Source: Aminobacter sp. AP02
GTDB taxonomy: Bacteria > Pseudomonadota > Alphaproteobacteria > Rhizobiales > Rhizobiaceae
Length of the DNA: 64,000 nucleotides
Assembly: GCF_003148805.1 (NCBI RefSeq)
Contig: NZ_QGGX01000013.1
Coordinates: 1 to 64,000, forward strand
Direction: 5' to 3'
Part shown: positions 8,962 to 18,096 of the stretch, one piece after another
Layout of the letters: the number at the start of each line of letters is the position of its first letter
How positions within the stretch are numbered: the first letter of the stretch is position 1
Notes under the pieces: model-generated
Databases searched by the model: none
What the model saw: only the letters and a program-made list of their open reading frames with translations
What the model was told of the DNA's origin: nothing
Program-made: the position numbers and the translations under genes

Positions 8962-10272
8962 CTAGTCTTCGATCGGCTCCGGAGGATGGGCATTGCGGCC
9001 TTTGCCAAACGTATAGCCCGTCTCGACAGCCTTGCGGCCGAACTTGTCGCGCAACGTATCGATCGCGCTTTCGGCCAACGCGCGCTTGCGTGACTGGAGA
9101 TCGACAAGATCAGGCGGGTCTGCGCGTTCGTCGTCCGAAAGGTCGCTGACGCCAATGCCGAGCAGGCGGTATTTGGTGCCGTCGGTTTCCTTCTCCAGCA
9201 ATTGCATCCCGGTCTGGAAAATGCGGTCGGCGAGCCGTGTCGGATCGGCGAGCTGGCGGTTGCGGGTCCTGGTCTTGAAGTCCTGCGTCTTGAGCTTGAG
9301 CACGACCGTGCGGCCTGCGATCCTTGCCTTCTTCAGGCGGGCCGAGACCTTTTCCGACAGCGCCCGCAATACCGGAACTAGGTCCGTAGTCGAGGCGAGA
9401 TCACTGTCGAACGTCGTCTCCGCAGAAACGCTCTTGGCCTCGTGGTCGGGTGAAACCCGCCTGTCGTCCTGGCCGCGTGACAAATGGTAGAGCCGGCTGC
9501 CCATGGTGCCGTAGCGGCGCATCAGGTCGTTGCGATCCATGCGCTGCAATTGGCCGATGGAACGGATACCGTCGCTTTCGAGCGTGGCTGCAAACGCCTT
9601 GCCCACGCCCCAGATCATGGTCACGGGTTGCTCGGCAAGGAAGCCGACCGCCTCTGCTTCGCCGATCACGGCAAAGCCGCGCGGCTTGCGGAAGTCGGAG
9701 GCGATCTTGGCGAGGAACTTGCAGTAGGACAGCCCGGCGGAGACGGTGATGCCGATTTCCTTTTCGACCGCGACCGCGAACCGGGCGAGCACCAGCGCTG
9801 GCGGCAGACCGTGCAGCCGCTCGGTGCCGTCGAGATCGAGAAATGCCTCGTCGATGGAGATCGGCTCGACCAGTGGGGTCAGCGCCTGCATCATCGAACG
9901 CACCTCGCGCCCGACGCGGACATATTTTTCCATGTCTGGTTTGACAACCACCGCTTCTGGGCAAGCTTCCAGCGCCTTGAACATCGGCATTGCCGAGCGC
10001 ACGCCATGGATGCGGGCGATGTAGCAGCAGGTCGAGACAACACCGCGCTTGCCGCCGCCGATGATGACAGGTTTGTCCTTCAGGTCAGGATTGTCGCGCT
10101 TTTCGACAGCCGCATAAAAGGCGTCACAGTCGATATGGGCGAGGTGAAGCTTGTACAATTCGGGGTGGCGCAACAGGCGAGGGCTGCCGCAGGCATGACA
10201 GCGCGGCCCCGCGCCGCGCTGAAGGGCAAGGCAGTCGCGGCAGAAACCGTGGCTGGGATCGTTGACAGGCAT
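8962..10272 (-). CDS. dinB: DNA polymerase IV (DinB) with N-terminal zinc-ribbon-like extension
   Basis: Y-family translesion polymerase of 436 residues from the ATG at 10272. The catalytic core begins at [20 protein letters not shown] and includes [11 protein letters not shown], giving the metal-binding acidic residues. HhH and little-finger regions follow ([28 protein letters not shown]). About 40 residues precede the core and hold two CxxC pairs (CRDC and CHAC, 10 residues apart), which look like a zinc ribbon. A LexA box overlaps the alternative ATG at 10290, so 10272 is preferred. The gene is monocistronic and divergent from the GNAT gene. Confidence 0.92.
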   Translation of the reverse strand: MPVNDPSHGFCRDCLALQRGAGPRCHACGSPRLLRHPELYKLHLAHIDCDAFYAAVEKRDNPDLKDKPVIIGGGKRGVVSTCCYIARIHGVRSAMPMFKALEACPEAVVVKPDMEKYVRVGREVRSMMQALTPLVEPISIDEAFLDLDGTERLHGLPPALVLARFAVAVEKEIGITVSAGLSYCKFLAKIASDFRKPRGFAVIGEAEAVGFLAEQPVTMIWGVGKAFAATLESDGIRSIGQLQRMDRNDLMRRYGTMGSRLYHLSRGQDDRRVSPDHEAKSVSAETTFDSDLASTTDLVPVLRALSEKVSARLKKARIAGRTVVLKLKTQDFKTRTRNRQLADPTRLADRIFQTGMQLLEKETDGTKYRLLGIGVSDLSDDERADPPDLVDLQSRKRALAESAIDTLRDKFGRKAVETGYTFGKGRNAHPPEPIED

Positions 10273-10284
10273 CGCCTTCACTGC

Positions 10285-10299
10285 GAACATAAAGAGAAC
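10285..10299 (-). promoter_or_regulatory. LexA (SOS) box of dinB
   Basis: On the plus strand GAAC (10285-10288), seven bases, GAAC (10296-10299); on the minus strand this reads GTTC-N7-GTTC, the exact alphaproteobacterial LexA operator. It sits 13 bases upstream of the dinB ATG at 10272. This places dinB under damage-inducible control and argues against the ATG at 10290, which lies inside the operator. Confidence 0.8.
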
Positions 10300-10357
10300 A
10301 AATGTGATTTTATGTCAGCTGCCCCTTCGGGACAAGGCTGTGTGACGGAGCTATGCC

Positions 10358-10933
10358 ATGACTATTGCCATCTCGCCGTTGACGCCGGAACTATGGCCGC
10401 ATTTCGAGGATCTTTTTGGCAAGCAGGGCGCTTGCTACGGCTGCTGGTGTACCTACTTCAGGCTCCCGCCGGCGACCCGTCGCGACAACAATCGCGAGCG
10501 TAACAAGGATCACATCAAGGCGCGCATCGAGTCCGGGCCGCCGCCGGGCATCCTTGCTTTCGAAAACGGCGAGGCAAGCGGCTGGATGCAGATCGGTCCA
10601 CGCTCCGACGTTCCCGAGTTCAACAATGCGGGCCGCGGCTCAGCACCGCTCGACCCGGATGATGCCCGCGATCCAAGCGTTTGGGCGATTTCGTGTTTCT
10701 TCATCCGCAGCAAGGCGCGCGGCCAGGGGCTGACGCACCGGCTGGTGGATGCTGGCGTCGCGTTCGCGCGGCAATCGGGCGCCCGCGTTGTCGAAGCGTG
10801 CCCGATGGACCAGTCGAAGGATTCGCGTTCGGTCGGCCTGTTTGTCGGCTCGACGCGGGTGTTTGAAAAGGCAGGCTTCGCCCGCGCTATCGAACGCAGG
10901 CCTGGCCGCCCTTTGATGCGCTTGGAGCTTTGA
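10358..10933 (+). CDS. GNAT family N-acetyltransferase
   Basis: A 191-residue protein. The acetyl-CoA binding region is visible as VWAISCFFIRSKARGQGLT followed by a helix (HRLVDAGVAFARQSGA). The late strand and helix VFEKAGFARAIERRPGRPLM closes the fold. The N-terminal part contains a cysteine cluster (ACYGCWCTYFR) that recurs in a GNAT subfamily of unknown substrate. GGAG lies 7 bases before the ATG. It is divergent from dinB and convergent with the DUF924 gene 4 bases downstream. Nothing nearby suggests its acceptor molecule. Confidence 0.8.
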   Translation: MTIAISPLTPELWPHFEDLFGKQGACYGCWCTYFRLPPATRRDNNRERNKDHIKARIESGPPPGILAFENGEASGWMQIGPRSDVPEFNNAGRGSAPLDPDDARDPSVWAISCFFIRSKARGQGLTHRLVDAGVAFARQSGARVVEACPMDQSKDSRSVGLFVGSTRVFEKAGFARAIERRPGRPLMRLEL

Positions 10934-10937
10934 CAGC

Positions 10938-11483
10938 TCAGCCGGAAAAACCACCCGCTTCCAGGAATGCGAGCTCCTGTTCGCTCGACTCGCGGCCGAG
11001 GATGTAATTGCGGTGCGGGAAGCGGCCGAAACGCGCGACGATGTCGCGATGGCCGATGGCATGTTTCAGATAGTCGCCGCCAAGGGCTGTAGAGCGCTCC
11101 AGCGGAATGTCGTGGTCGGCCAGTGCTTCGGAATGCGAGAACGGCAGGTAAAAGAACACCCGGATCGGCCCATCTGTTGCGAGGTCATGGCCATCGGCAA
11201 TCGCCTTGCGCGCAAAGTAGCGGGCGAGCGGATCGGTAGCATACATATGGCCGCTGCCCCGGAAGCAGTTTCGCGGAAACTGGTCGAGCAGGATCATCAG
11301 CGCCAGCGCGCCTTCGGCATCTTCCGCCCAGCCATCGCACTGGCGCTTGGCGGCAGCCATATGCAGGTCGCCGAAGCGGCCGCGGAAACCATCGTCGAAC
11401 ATCTCGTCCTTGCGGAACCAGCCTTCGGGGCCGGCCTCGCGCCAGTAGGCCACGACTTCGGTTGCGCGCTGCCTGTTGATCAT
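10938..11483 (-). CDS. DUF924 family protein
   Basis: A 181-residue protein of the DUF924 family, an all-helical, TPR-like fold of unknown function. Family landmarks are WFRKDEMFDDGFRGRF near residue 22, LALMILLDQFPRNCFRG near 58 and FFYLPFSHSEALADH near 108. It begins 2 bases after the stop of the KefB-type antiporter, with AGAGGAA as ribosome binding site inside the end of that gene. The two are therefore an operon. No biochemical role can be assigned. Confidence 0.85.
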   Translation of the reverse strand: MINRQRATEVVAYWREAGPEGWFRKDEMFDDGFRGRFGDLHMAAAKRQCDGWAEDAEGALALMILLDQFPRNCFRGSGHMYATDPLARYFARKAIADGHDLATDGPIRVFFYLPFSHSEALADHDIPLERSTALGGDYLKHAIGHRDIVARFGRFPHRNYILGRESSEQELAFLEAGGFSG

Positions 11484-11485
11484 CG

Positions 11486-13348
11486 TCAGTTCCTCTCCGT
11501 TTGTCCGCCTGGCGCGGTCTTCTGGGCGATCATGCTTGCGGCTTCTTCGTTTAGTGCCTTGGCGGTGCGGCGCGGCGGTGTCAGCGGTGTCGGTATCGGA
11601 CCGGTTATGTTGCCCTGCAGATAGTCTCGGCCAGACTGAATATCGCCAGCAATCTGCATCTCCAAACGCGCTGCGTCGCGGTTGCGAACTTCTTCGATCA
11701 CCTCGGCGACGTCGTCTGGATCCTCGCCGAGCTTCTTGAGCGTCGCGCCGCCAAAGATGATGGCCGATTCGAATGTCTCACGAAGCTGGTAGTCAACGCC
11801 CGCGCGAATGAGCTGGATCGCCGTGCCGCGGTCATAGGCGCGTGCCAGTACAGGCACGAGCGGGAATTCGGCGGCGAGGTTTTCGGCGATGCGCACCGCG
11901 ACGTCTTCCTTGTCCACGCAGATCAGGACGGCTCGTGCACGCCCAGCACCGGCCGCATGCAGGATATCGAGGCGCGTACCGTCGCCATAATAGACCTTGA
12001 AGCCAAAATCGGCGGCTGCCTGGATCATCTCGACGTCGTTGTCGATGATGGAGACGTCGACACCGCGCAACAGCAGTGGCTGGCTGGCGATCTGGCCAAA
12101 GCGACCGAAGCCGATGACTAGCACGGTGCCGCTGAGTTCGGCTGCAACGTCGACGTCTTCGAGAGACTGTTCGTCCTGGGGTGTGAAGCGGCGCAACAAC
12201 ATGATCGCCAACGGGGTCAGCACCATCGAAATGATGATGATGGCGGTAAGCACTGCATTGGCTTCCCCATCGATGATGCCGACGGCAAGGGCCGAGGAAT
12301 AAAGCACAAAGGCGAATTCGCCGCCTTGCGCCATGATCACCGCTCGCTCCAGCGCCTCGCGGTGCCCTGATCTGAGGAAGCGGGCAACGATGTAGATGCC
12401 GAGGCCCTTCATCAGCATGTAGACTACGACGTAGAGTGCGATCAGCTGCCAGTTCGCGACGACCACCATAAGATCGAGCGACATGCCAACGGCAATGAAG
12501 AACATGCCGAGCAGGATGCCGCGGAATGGCTCGACGTCGGCCTCGAGCTGATGACGGAAGGTCGATTCGGACAGCAGAACGCCGGCGAGGAAGGCGCCCA
12601 TCGCCATGGATAGGCCGCTCAACTGCATGGCAAGTGCCGACCCGAGCACGACCAGAAGGGCTGCTGCGGTCATGACTTCCCGAGCGCGCGATTCGGCGAG
12701 GATGCGAAACAGCGGGTTGAGCAAATAGCGCCCAGCGATCACCAGGCCGGTGATCGCTGCGATGCCGATTCCGATCTCGTTGAGCCTACCGGCCCAGCCG
12801 GTGCCTGCATCATTTGGCGCGACAGGCGCGAGGAAGGCCACAAGCGCCAGCAGCGGCACGATGGCGAGGTCTTCGAGCAAGAGGATCGAGACCATGCGCT
12901 GGCCCTTGGGCGTGGACATCTCGCCGCGCTCGTCGAGCAACTGCATGACGATTGCGGTTGAGGTCAGCACAAACCCTGCGCCGGCTACGAAGGATTGAGC
13001 TACCGAAAAACCGCCTGCCAGCCCGACTGTCATCAGCAACAGCGCACAGACGCCAACCTGGAGGGCGCCAAGACCGAAGATTTCGCGGCGCAGGCCCCAC
13101 AATCGCGATGGCTGCATTTCGAGGCCGATGATGAACAGGAACATCACCACGCCCAGCTCGGCAACATGCAGAATTGTCTCTGCTTCGGAAAAGACCGCGA
13201 TGCCAAACGGGCCGATGATCACGCCTGCACTGAGATAGCCGAGGATCGAGCCAAGGCCGAGACGTTTGAACAGGGGGACGGCAACAACGCCTGCGGCAAG
13301 CAACGCCACCACCGGAACCAGATCGACACCCGATGCTTCTGCCGCCAT
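11486..13348 (-). CDS. Monovalent cation:proton antiporter-2 (CPA2), KefB/KefC type
   Basis: A 620-residue inner-membrane antiporter. The first roughly 385 residues form the Na/H exchanger domain with a dozen or so membrane segments. It includes LSAGVIIGPFG, the acidic helix LLLEDLAIVPLLAL and the HREALERAVIMAQGGEFAFVL region. A TrkA-N (RCK) domain follows with the nucleotide-binding motif VLVIGFGRFGQIASQPL, then a charged tail. Such proteins export potassium in exchange for protons and are gated by NAD(H) or glutathione adducts. The ATG at 13348 fits the family; the longer open frame to 13534 adds an unrelated low-complexity stretch. Confidence 0.88.
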   Translation of the reverse strand: MAAEASGVDLVPVVALLAAGVVAVPLFKRLGLGSILGYLSAGVIIGPFGIAVFSEAETILHVAELGVVMFLFIIGLEMQPSRLWGLRREIFGLGALQVGVCALLLMTVGLAGGFSVAQSFVAGAGFVLTSTAIVMQLLDERGEMSTPKGQRMVSILLLEDLAIVPLLALVAFLAPVAPNDAGTGWAGRLNEIGIGIAAITGLVIAGRYLLNPLFRILAESRAREVMTAAALLVVLGSALAMQLSGLSMAMGAFLAGVLLSESTFRHQLEADVEPFRGILLGMFFIAVGMSLDLMVVVANWQLIALYVVVYMLMKGLGIYIVARFLRSGHREALERAVIMAQGGEFAFVLYSSALAVGIIDGEANAVLTAIIIISMVLTPLAIMLLRRFTPQDEQSLEDVDVAAELSGTVLVIGFGRFGQIASQPLLLRGVDVSIIDNDVEMIQAAADFGFKVYYGDGTRLDILHAAGAGRARAVLICVDKEDVAVRIAENLAAEFPLVPVLARAYDRGTAIQLIRAGVDYQLRETFESAIIFGGATLKKLGEDPDDVAEVIEEVRNRDAARLEMQIAGDIQSGRDYLQGNITGPIPTPLTPPRRTAKALNEEAASMIAQKTAPGGQTERN

Positions 13349-13611
13349 GCGCCCCGTCGATCCTTGTCGTGCGGCAGCCGGCCGCTTTGCTGAAAGGGCC
13401 AAGATAGGTGCTTCGGGGGCCGCCGAACAGCCCGCCCGTCCGCTCGAATCGCGACGCGTTGTGAAAATGTCGGTAGTTTCGGCGTGGTGGTGGCAGCGGC
13501 CCTTGCAAAGGCACTGGCACCTGATGCCCATCAAGGGTTGGTTCTAGGACGAAAAGCAAAACGGGCAGCCAAAAGCGCCCCCCGTTCTATCGTTGGGTCT
13601 ATGGAATAGAA

Positions 13612-14166
13612 TCAGTTCTTGGCGATGGCGCCGACCGCGGTACCGTCGACACGCGACAACTTCATGCCGATCACGGGCACCAGCTGTTTGTCGACGCGAA
13701 CCGAAATGGTGACATGCATGGAATTGTCGTCCGGCACGCGCGCCTGCATAACACCGTTGAGCTGTTTACGGTTGATCGCAAGCACGACCTTGCGGCTGTC
13801 GACGACGCTACCCGAAACGATGTCCAGTCCTTTGCCCTCGGAACCGTCAAGGAAGGTGCCGCCATAGCCGCCACGGCCTTTCTGTTCGATGGTTGCCGAC
13901 ATCTTCTGCGTGAACACGCCCACTCGGCAACCGCCGTCGAGCGACATCCCGACCTTCCCGTCAGGTGTCGAGCCGGTAAAATTGCAGGTGAATTTGGTGC
14001 CCTTGTATTTGCCGGCGACGATCTCGCCCGGGCCGACCCATGCGCCTTCGACCGACTTGAAGAATTTCTTGTCGCGCTCGGGCGCTTTGACTGTCTCTGC
14101 CTGCACCACGGATGGCAGTGCCACCGCCACGGCAGGCAGGACAGCGGACAACAACAAGCGCTTCAT
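13612..14166 (-). CDS. Secreted protein of unknown function
   Basis: A 184-residue protein. It begins with a typical signal peptide (MKRLLLSAVLPAVAVALPS ... QA) and the mature part starts ETVKAPERDKKFFKSVEG. It contains GAWVGPGEIVAGKYKGTKF and a cysteine pair (FTCNFTG and GGCRVGVF) that could be disulfide bonded in the periplasm. The pattern suggests a lipocalin-like beta fold, but no family was recognised. The ATG at 14166 was chosen because the longer frame would put the signal peptide in mid-protein. It follows the ycjX-ycjF pair by 72 bases in the same direction. Confidence 0.7.
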   Translation of the reverse strand: MKRLLLSAVLPAVAVALPSVVQAETVKAPERDKKFFKSVEGAWVGPGEIVAGKYKGTKFTCNFTGSTPDGKVGMSLDGGCRVGVFTQKMSATIEQKGRGGYGGTFLDGSEGKGLDIVSGSVVDSRKVVLAINRKQLNGVMQARVPDDNSMHVTISVRVDKQLVPVIGMKLSRVDGTAVGAIAKN

Positions 14167-14238
14167 GAGTACACCCGACAGCAGGAAACTGGAACAATTG
14201 GCTGCAAAGACCATGACCAAGAATGGTTAATGCTTCGT

Positions 14239-15327
14239 CTATTTCGCCTTTTCTGTAGCCTTGTCCTTGCCCGCGAATGTGGTGAGCGCGGCGAGGAAAT
14301 CGCCCATGCCAGGACGTTTTACGGCGTTGAAGGGCAGGGGCCGCGCGGTCTCCATCGCGGCGATGCCGATGCGCGCCGTCATCATCCCGTTAACCACGCC
14401 TTCGCCGAGTTTTGCCGAGAGTTTCGCCGCGAGTCCGTGGCCGACAACCTGCTGGACGAAACTGTCGCCGACGGCGATCGATCCGGTGACGGCAAGGTGG
14501 GCAAGGGCCGCGCGGGCAAGCCGGAAGAAGCCGAGCGTGCCAGGGCGTCCCCCATAAAGCTCCGCCAGCCGGCGGATGAGCCGTGCGGCTTCGAAGACGA
14601 CATAGGCTATGTCGACCAGCGCACGCGGGCTTACCGCCGTCACCAGCGACACGCGCTTGGCGGCATCGAGGATGAGGACCTTTGCCTGCGCATCAAGTGG
14701 AGTCAGGATCTCGGTCTCGGCCAGGCGCAACAGGTCGGAGCCATCGATCACTTCGCCACGCAGATCCGCAAGCGCGCGCCGCCCTGCTGCCGTTTCAGGC
14801 TTTGATGCCAAAAGGCTCGACAATGCGTCGACGACATTGCGGGCCGAGCCCGGGTCGTTGCGCTCGATTGCGTCCGTCGCACGATTACGCAGCCGTTCCA
14901 CCGACGCGAGACGGAAAACGGCCAGAAGCTCGCGGATGACAATGACCAGCAGAGCGACCGCAGCGATGCCTGCCGCACCCACTGCCAGCCAGCCAAGCCA
15001 ATCGGCGCGGGTGAACAGGTCTCGTATCAGCCGGTCGGTCCAAAGGCCGACGCCGAGCGAGATCAGGACGCCCGCAGCGGCAAGGAAGATGGCACCAATG
15101 CGCGACTTGCGCTTCGGCGCGATAGCCGGCGGCGGTTCGGCGGCGGCGATGTCCGCTTCGTCGAATACATCGAATTCGGCGGGTGTAACGACAGCAGTTT
15201 CGGCGGCCAGCGCGCGCGGCTTGCGCTCGGCGGGCCGGGGGGCTTGCGTCTGCTTGTTGGGAGCGACGTCCTGTACGGCATTCTCCGGTTCGATACGAAA
15301 TGCCGCCGGCTTTCGGGGAGCGCTCAT
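14239..15327 (-). CDS. ycjF: YcjF/TIGR01620 family inner-membrane protein (DUF697)
   Basis: A 362-residue membrane protein. A charged, proline-rich N-terminal tail (about 75 residues) precedes two membrane segments (IGAIFLAAAGVLISLGVGLW and WLAVGAAGIAAVALLVIVI). The DUF697-type domain follows (VSPRALVDIAYVVFEAARLI, then GSIAVGDSFVQQVVGHGLAA). Its start ATG overlaps the stop of ycjX (ATGA), so translation is coupled. YcjX and YcjF travel together across proteobacteria. A stress-linked envelope role is often suggested, but their biochemical function is not known. Confidence 0.85.
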   Translation of the reverse strand: MSAPRKPAAFRIEPENAVQDVAPNKQTQAPRPAERKPRALAAETAVVTPAEFDVFDEADIAAAEPPPAIAPKRKSRIGAIFLAAAGVLISLGVGLWTDRLIRDLFTRADWLGWLAVGAAGIAAVALLVIVIRELLAVFRLASVERLRNRATDAIERNDPGSARNVVDALSSLLASKPETAAGRRALADLRGEVIDGSDLLRLAETEILTPLDAQAKVLILDAAKRVSLVTAVSPRALVDIAYVVFEAARLIRRLAELYGGRPGTLGFFRLARAALAHLAVTGSIAVGDSFVQQVVGHGLAAKLSAKLGEGVVNGMMTARIGIAAMETARPLPFNAVKRPGMGDFLAALTTFAGKDKATEKAK

Positions 15328-16796
15328 GCGAGGTGATCTCCGATAAGGAACTGCAGGGCGCGGTCGAGGCGGATATGTGGCAGCGACAGCGTCACACCTT
15401 CGGCCGTGCGTTCCAGCCGTGGCGGGCGGAAGCGTACGAAGCGGATTGTCGGATCGTTCGCGTCCTGACGATGGTCGGTGCCGAAATCCTGAAACACGAC
15501 ATCGGCTTTTTCCGGTAAGTCGCCGGGAAATATGGCGGTTTCGGAATTGCCGTCGAAGCGGTCCTTGCCGATGGTTTCGCCTTCGATCGGTGTTCCCATG
15601 ATGACAGGGAGAGTTTCTCGGCCCTGCTTGACCGTGCCCTCGCGCGTGGCCCGGACAGCAGCCAGTGCGAGTACATCGACCTCGGCACCCGAGAGATTGG
15701 CCCGTGCCACGGCTCGATCCGTCAGTCGGCGTACGATCGACTGCAGCCGATCATGGCTCTCGTGATGCAAATGGTCGGCCTTGGTCGCCGCGACCAGGAT
15801 ACGGTCGATGCGCCGCGAAAACAGGTCCGTGAAGAGGTTGCCGCGGCCGGGGCGGAAGCAGGCGAGGATTTCCGTCACCGCGCGTTCTAGATCGGCGATA
15901 GCGCCTGGACCGGCATTCAATGCCTGCATCGCATCGATCAGCACGATCTGCCGGTCGAGCCGGGCTATGTGTTCGCGGAAGAACGGCTTCACCACATGGG
16001 TTTTGTAAGCTTCGTACCGCCGCTCCATCATTGCGTGCAGTGAGCCGGGTCGCGCGCGCTGGGCAAGGCCCGGCAGGGGTGCGAATGTCAGCGCAGGCGA
16101 GCCCTCGAGGTCGCCCGGCATCAGGAAACGTCCCGGCGGCAGTGTGGACAGCGCTCGCTCATCGTCCTTGCACGCCTTGAGATAGGCAGCAAAGCTCTCG
16201 AACAGCCGTCGCGCCGTCATCTCGTCGGCGTCCGCCTCGGGCTTCACCGAGGCTGCAAGCTCGCGCCAGGCTTCCGAAAGGTCGGAGCGAACCGGCAGGG
16301 TTGCGAGTTCAAATGCTTCCCTGGAGAAATCGTCGTAACTCTTGCCCAGCAGGGGCAGGTCGAGCAGCCATTCGCCGGGGTAGTCGACGAGGTCGACCGA
16401 CAATTTTCCGGCTGAAAACATGCGGTTCCAGCCCGAAGCTGACTCGAATTCTATGGTCAGCCTGAGTTCTGAGATGGCCCGCGTCGAGTCTGGCCAGATG
16501 CGCTGGTCGACCAGTGCCGCGACATGGTCCTCATACTGGACGCGAGGTACTGCGTCGTCGGGCTGCTCTTCGAGAAATGCGCGCGAAATGCGGCCCGATT
16601 TCTGGGCTTCAAACAGCGGCAACCGTCCGCCATGGATCAGGTTGTGCACGAATGCGGTGATGAACACGGTTTTGCCCGCGCGTGACAGGCCGGTTACGCC
16701 GAGCCGCAACGAAGGCGCAAAAAGCCCGGTGGCACGCCCAGATAGCGTGTCGAGGGCAATGCGCGCCTCGTCGGTGAAAGTGGTCAGAGACGCCAA
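15324..16796 (-). CDS. ycjX: YcjX family P-loop ATPase/GTPase
   Basis: A 490-residue protein starting at a TTG with GGGGAT upstream. The P-loop GLSRAGKTVFITAFVHNLIH lies near residue 34 and DYPGEWLLDL near 138 is the Walker-B-like segment. LVAATKADHLHHES near 355 resembles a nucleotide-specificity motif (TKAD). The family is an uncharacterised P-loop NTPase always paired with the membrane protein YcjF, here overlapping by 4 bases. The NTPase probably acts at the inner face of the membrane through YcjF. Confidence 0.88.
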   Translation of the reverse strand: MASLTTFTDEARIALDTLSGRATGLFAPSLRLGVTGLSRAGKTVFITAFVHNLIHGGRLPLFEAQKSGRISRAFLEEQPDDAVPRVQYEDHVAALVDQRIWPDSTRAISELRLTIEFESASGWNRMFSAGKLSVDLVDYPGEWLLDLPLLGKSYDDFSREAFELATLPVRSDLSEAWRELAASVKPEADADEMTARRLFESFAAYLKACKDDERALSTLPPGRFLMPGDLEGSPALTFAPLPGLAQRARPGSLHAMMERRYEAYKTHVVKPFFREHIARLDRQIVLIDAMQALNAGPGAIADLERAVTEILACFRPGRGNLFTDLFSRRIDRILVAATKADHLHHESHDRLQSIVRRLTDRAVARANLSGAEVDVLALAAVRATREGTVKQGRETLPVIMGTPIEGETIGKDRFDGNSETAIFPGDLPEKADVVFQDFGTDHRQDANDPTIRFVRFRPPRLERTAEGVTLSLPHIRLDRALQFLIGDHLA

Positions 16797-16863
16797 TCGT
16801 CGATCCCCATGCGGTCGCCACCGATATAGGTGGCGCCGTCGAGATTTGAAATGGCGTGTGATT

Positions 16864-17367
16864 TCAAAGATCGGCTGGTGTGAGGAAGGCTTCGAGATAA
16901 CCTTGGCCGAGTTCGGCTGCGGAAAGGTCGCCTTCGAACCTGATCACCGCAAGGCCGGATGTTGGGAAACCTGTTTGCAGCGTATGCATCGCTGCCTCCT
17001 CGCCATCACCCGTTACGGCCATGACCAGGTCCTCCATCATCGGATTGTGCCCGATGACCAGCACCGAGCCGTGCCTGCCATTGTCGCGGATCTTTCCGAG
17101 ATAACCGGCGGCGTCGGCGCTGTAGAGGTCGTCAGTGAAAACCACACGCCCGGTATCAGCCTGGCCGGCGATGCCTTGTAGCGTTTCGCGTGCGCGCAGG
17201 GCGTTGGAGCATAGGGTCAGTTCAGGAACATAACCGTTGGCACGCATCGCCTTGCCGGTTGCCTCGGCGTCCGCAATCCCGGTGGCATCGAGCGGTCGGT
17301 CGAAATCCCTGACGCCGGGTAGCGCCCAGCCGGCCTTGGCGTGCCTGAGAAGGTAGAGCTTGCTCAA
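16864..17367 (-). CDS. sixA: SixA-type histidine phosphatase family protein
   Basis: A 167-residue protein beginning SKLYLLRHAKAGW; LRHAK carries the phosphohistidine-forming RH pair of the phosphoglycerate-mutase-like superfamily. The second catalytic histidine is in VLVIGHNPMMEDLV near residue 100. SixA removes phosphate from histidine residues of phosphorelay or PTS proteins. The TTG at 17367 is preferred because GGGAG lies 6 bases upstream; an earlier TTG at 17388 is also open. The SixA assignment rests on size and motifs, so the true substrate may differ. Confidence 0.8.
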   Translation of the reverse strand: MSKLYLLRHAKAGWALPGVRDFDRPLDATGIADAEATGKAMRANGYVPELTLCSNALRARETLQGIAGQADTGRVVFTDDLYSADAAGYLGKIRDNGRHGSVLVIGHNPMMEDLVMAVTGDGEEAAMHTLQTGFPTSGLAVIRFEGDLSAAELGQGYLEAFLTPADL

Positions 17368-17611
17368 AAGTCGCTCCCGGGAGCTCAAGCTCCCGATGAG
17401 CCTGTGCCAATTGCCATCTCAGGATGTAACCAAGCGTCAGGCACCTTGCAACCGGGCGGTGGCACTCTTCGTTTCTTGTGCAGGAGAGTTGCGCGCTTGC
17501 CACGCCCGAATCGTTACATGCGAGCCAGTGTTAACTTTTCGAGGAATGCACTTGTGCGAGGGTTTTCCCGCGAATATATAGGCGCCAAAACGGGGTTGTC
17601 GGGTGAGTCGA

Positions 17612-18028
17612 ATGAACGATACCGTTACTCTTGGCTACGTGCCCTCCGATGAGGAGCCGTTCATGAACGAACGGCAGAAGTCTTACTTCAGAGCTAAGTT
17701 GATTGCCTGGAAGAACGACATCCTCCGCGAAGCTCGCGAAACCCTCGAAATACTCCAGCAGGAAAACGCCAACCATCCGGATCTTGCCGATCGTGCATCA
17801 TCCGAGACGGACCGTGCCATCGAACTTCGAGCGCGCGACCGTCAACGCAAGTTGATCTCCAAGATCGACTCGGCGCTGCAGAGGATTGACGAGGGTACCT
17901 ACGGCTTTTGCGAGGAGACCGGTGAGCCGATCTCGCTGAAGCGACTGGACGCGCGTCCGATCGCCACGCTTTCGATCGAAGCTCAGGAGCGGCACGAGCG
18001 CCGCGAGAAAGTCTATCGAGACGACTGA
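17612..18028 (+). CDS. dksA: DksA-type RNA polymerase-binding transcription factor, cysteine-depleted
   Basis: A 138-residue DksA homologue that binds RNA polymerase in its secondary channel and works with ppGpp. A long coiled-coil with an acidic tip precedes the globular part (RIDEGTYGFCEETGEPISLK). The classical DksA has four zinc cysteines; only one is kept here (FCEETGEP) and the second pair is replaced (ATLSIEAQERHE). It therefore belongs to the zinc-independent form common in alphaproteobacteria. GGGTGAG lies 4 bases before the ATG; a GTG at 17603 is an alternative start. A strong terminator follows. Confidence 0.9.
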   Translation: MNDTVTLGYVPSDEEPFMNERQKSYFRAKLIAWKNDILREARETLEILQQENANHPDLADRASSETDRAIELRARDRQRKLISKIDSALQRIDEGTYGFCEETGEPISLKRLDARPIATLSIEAQERHERREKVYRDD

Positions 18029-18047
18029 TCGCGGAATCGAAGCAATG

Positions 18048-18075
18048 AAAAAGGCGGCTCCGGCCGCCTTTTTTG
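18048..18075. terminator. Bidirectional rho-independent terminator
   Basis: A perfect 8-bp stem (AAGGCGGC with GCCGCCTT, loop TCCG) is preceded by As and followed by six Ts. It ends dksA on the plus strand and can also serve the convergent FliO-like gene on the minus strand. Confidence 0.85.
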
Positions 18076-18096
18076 CGTCTGCTGTTCGATCAAGTT

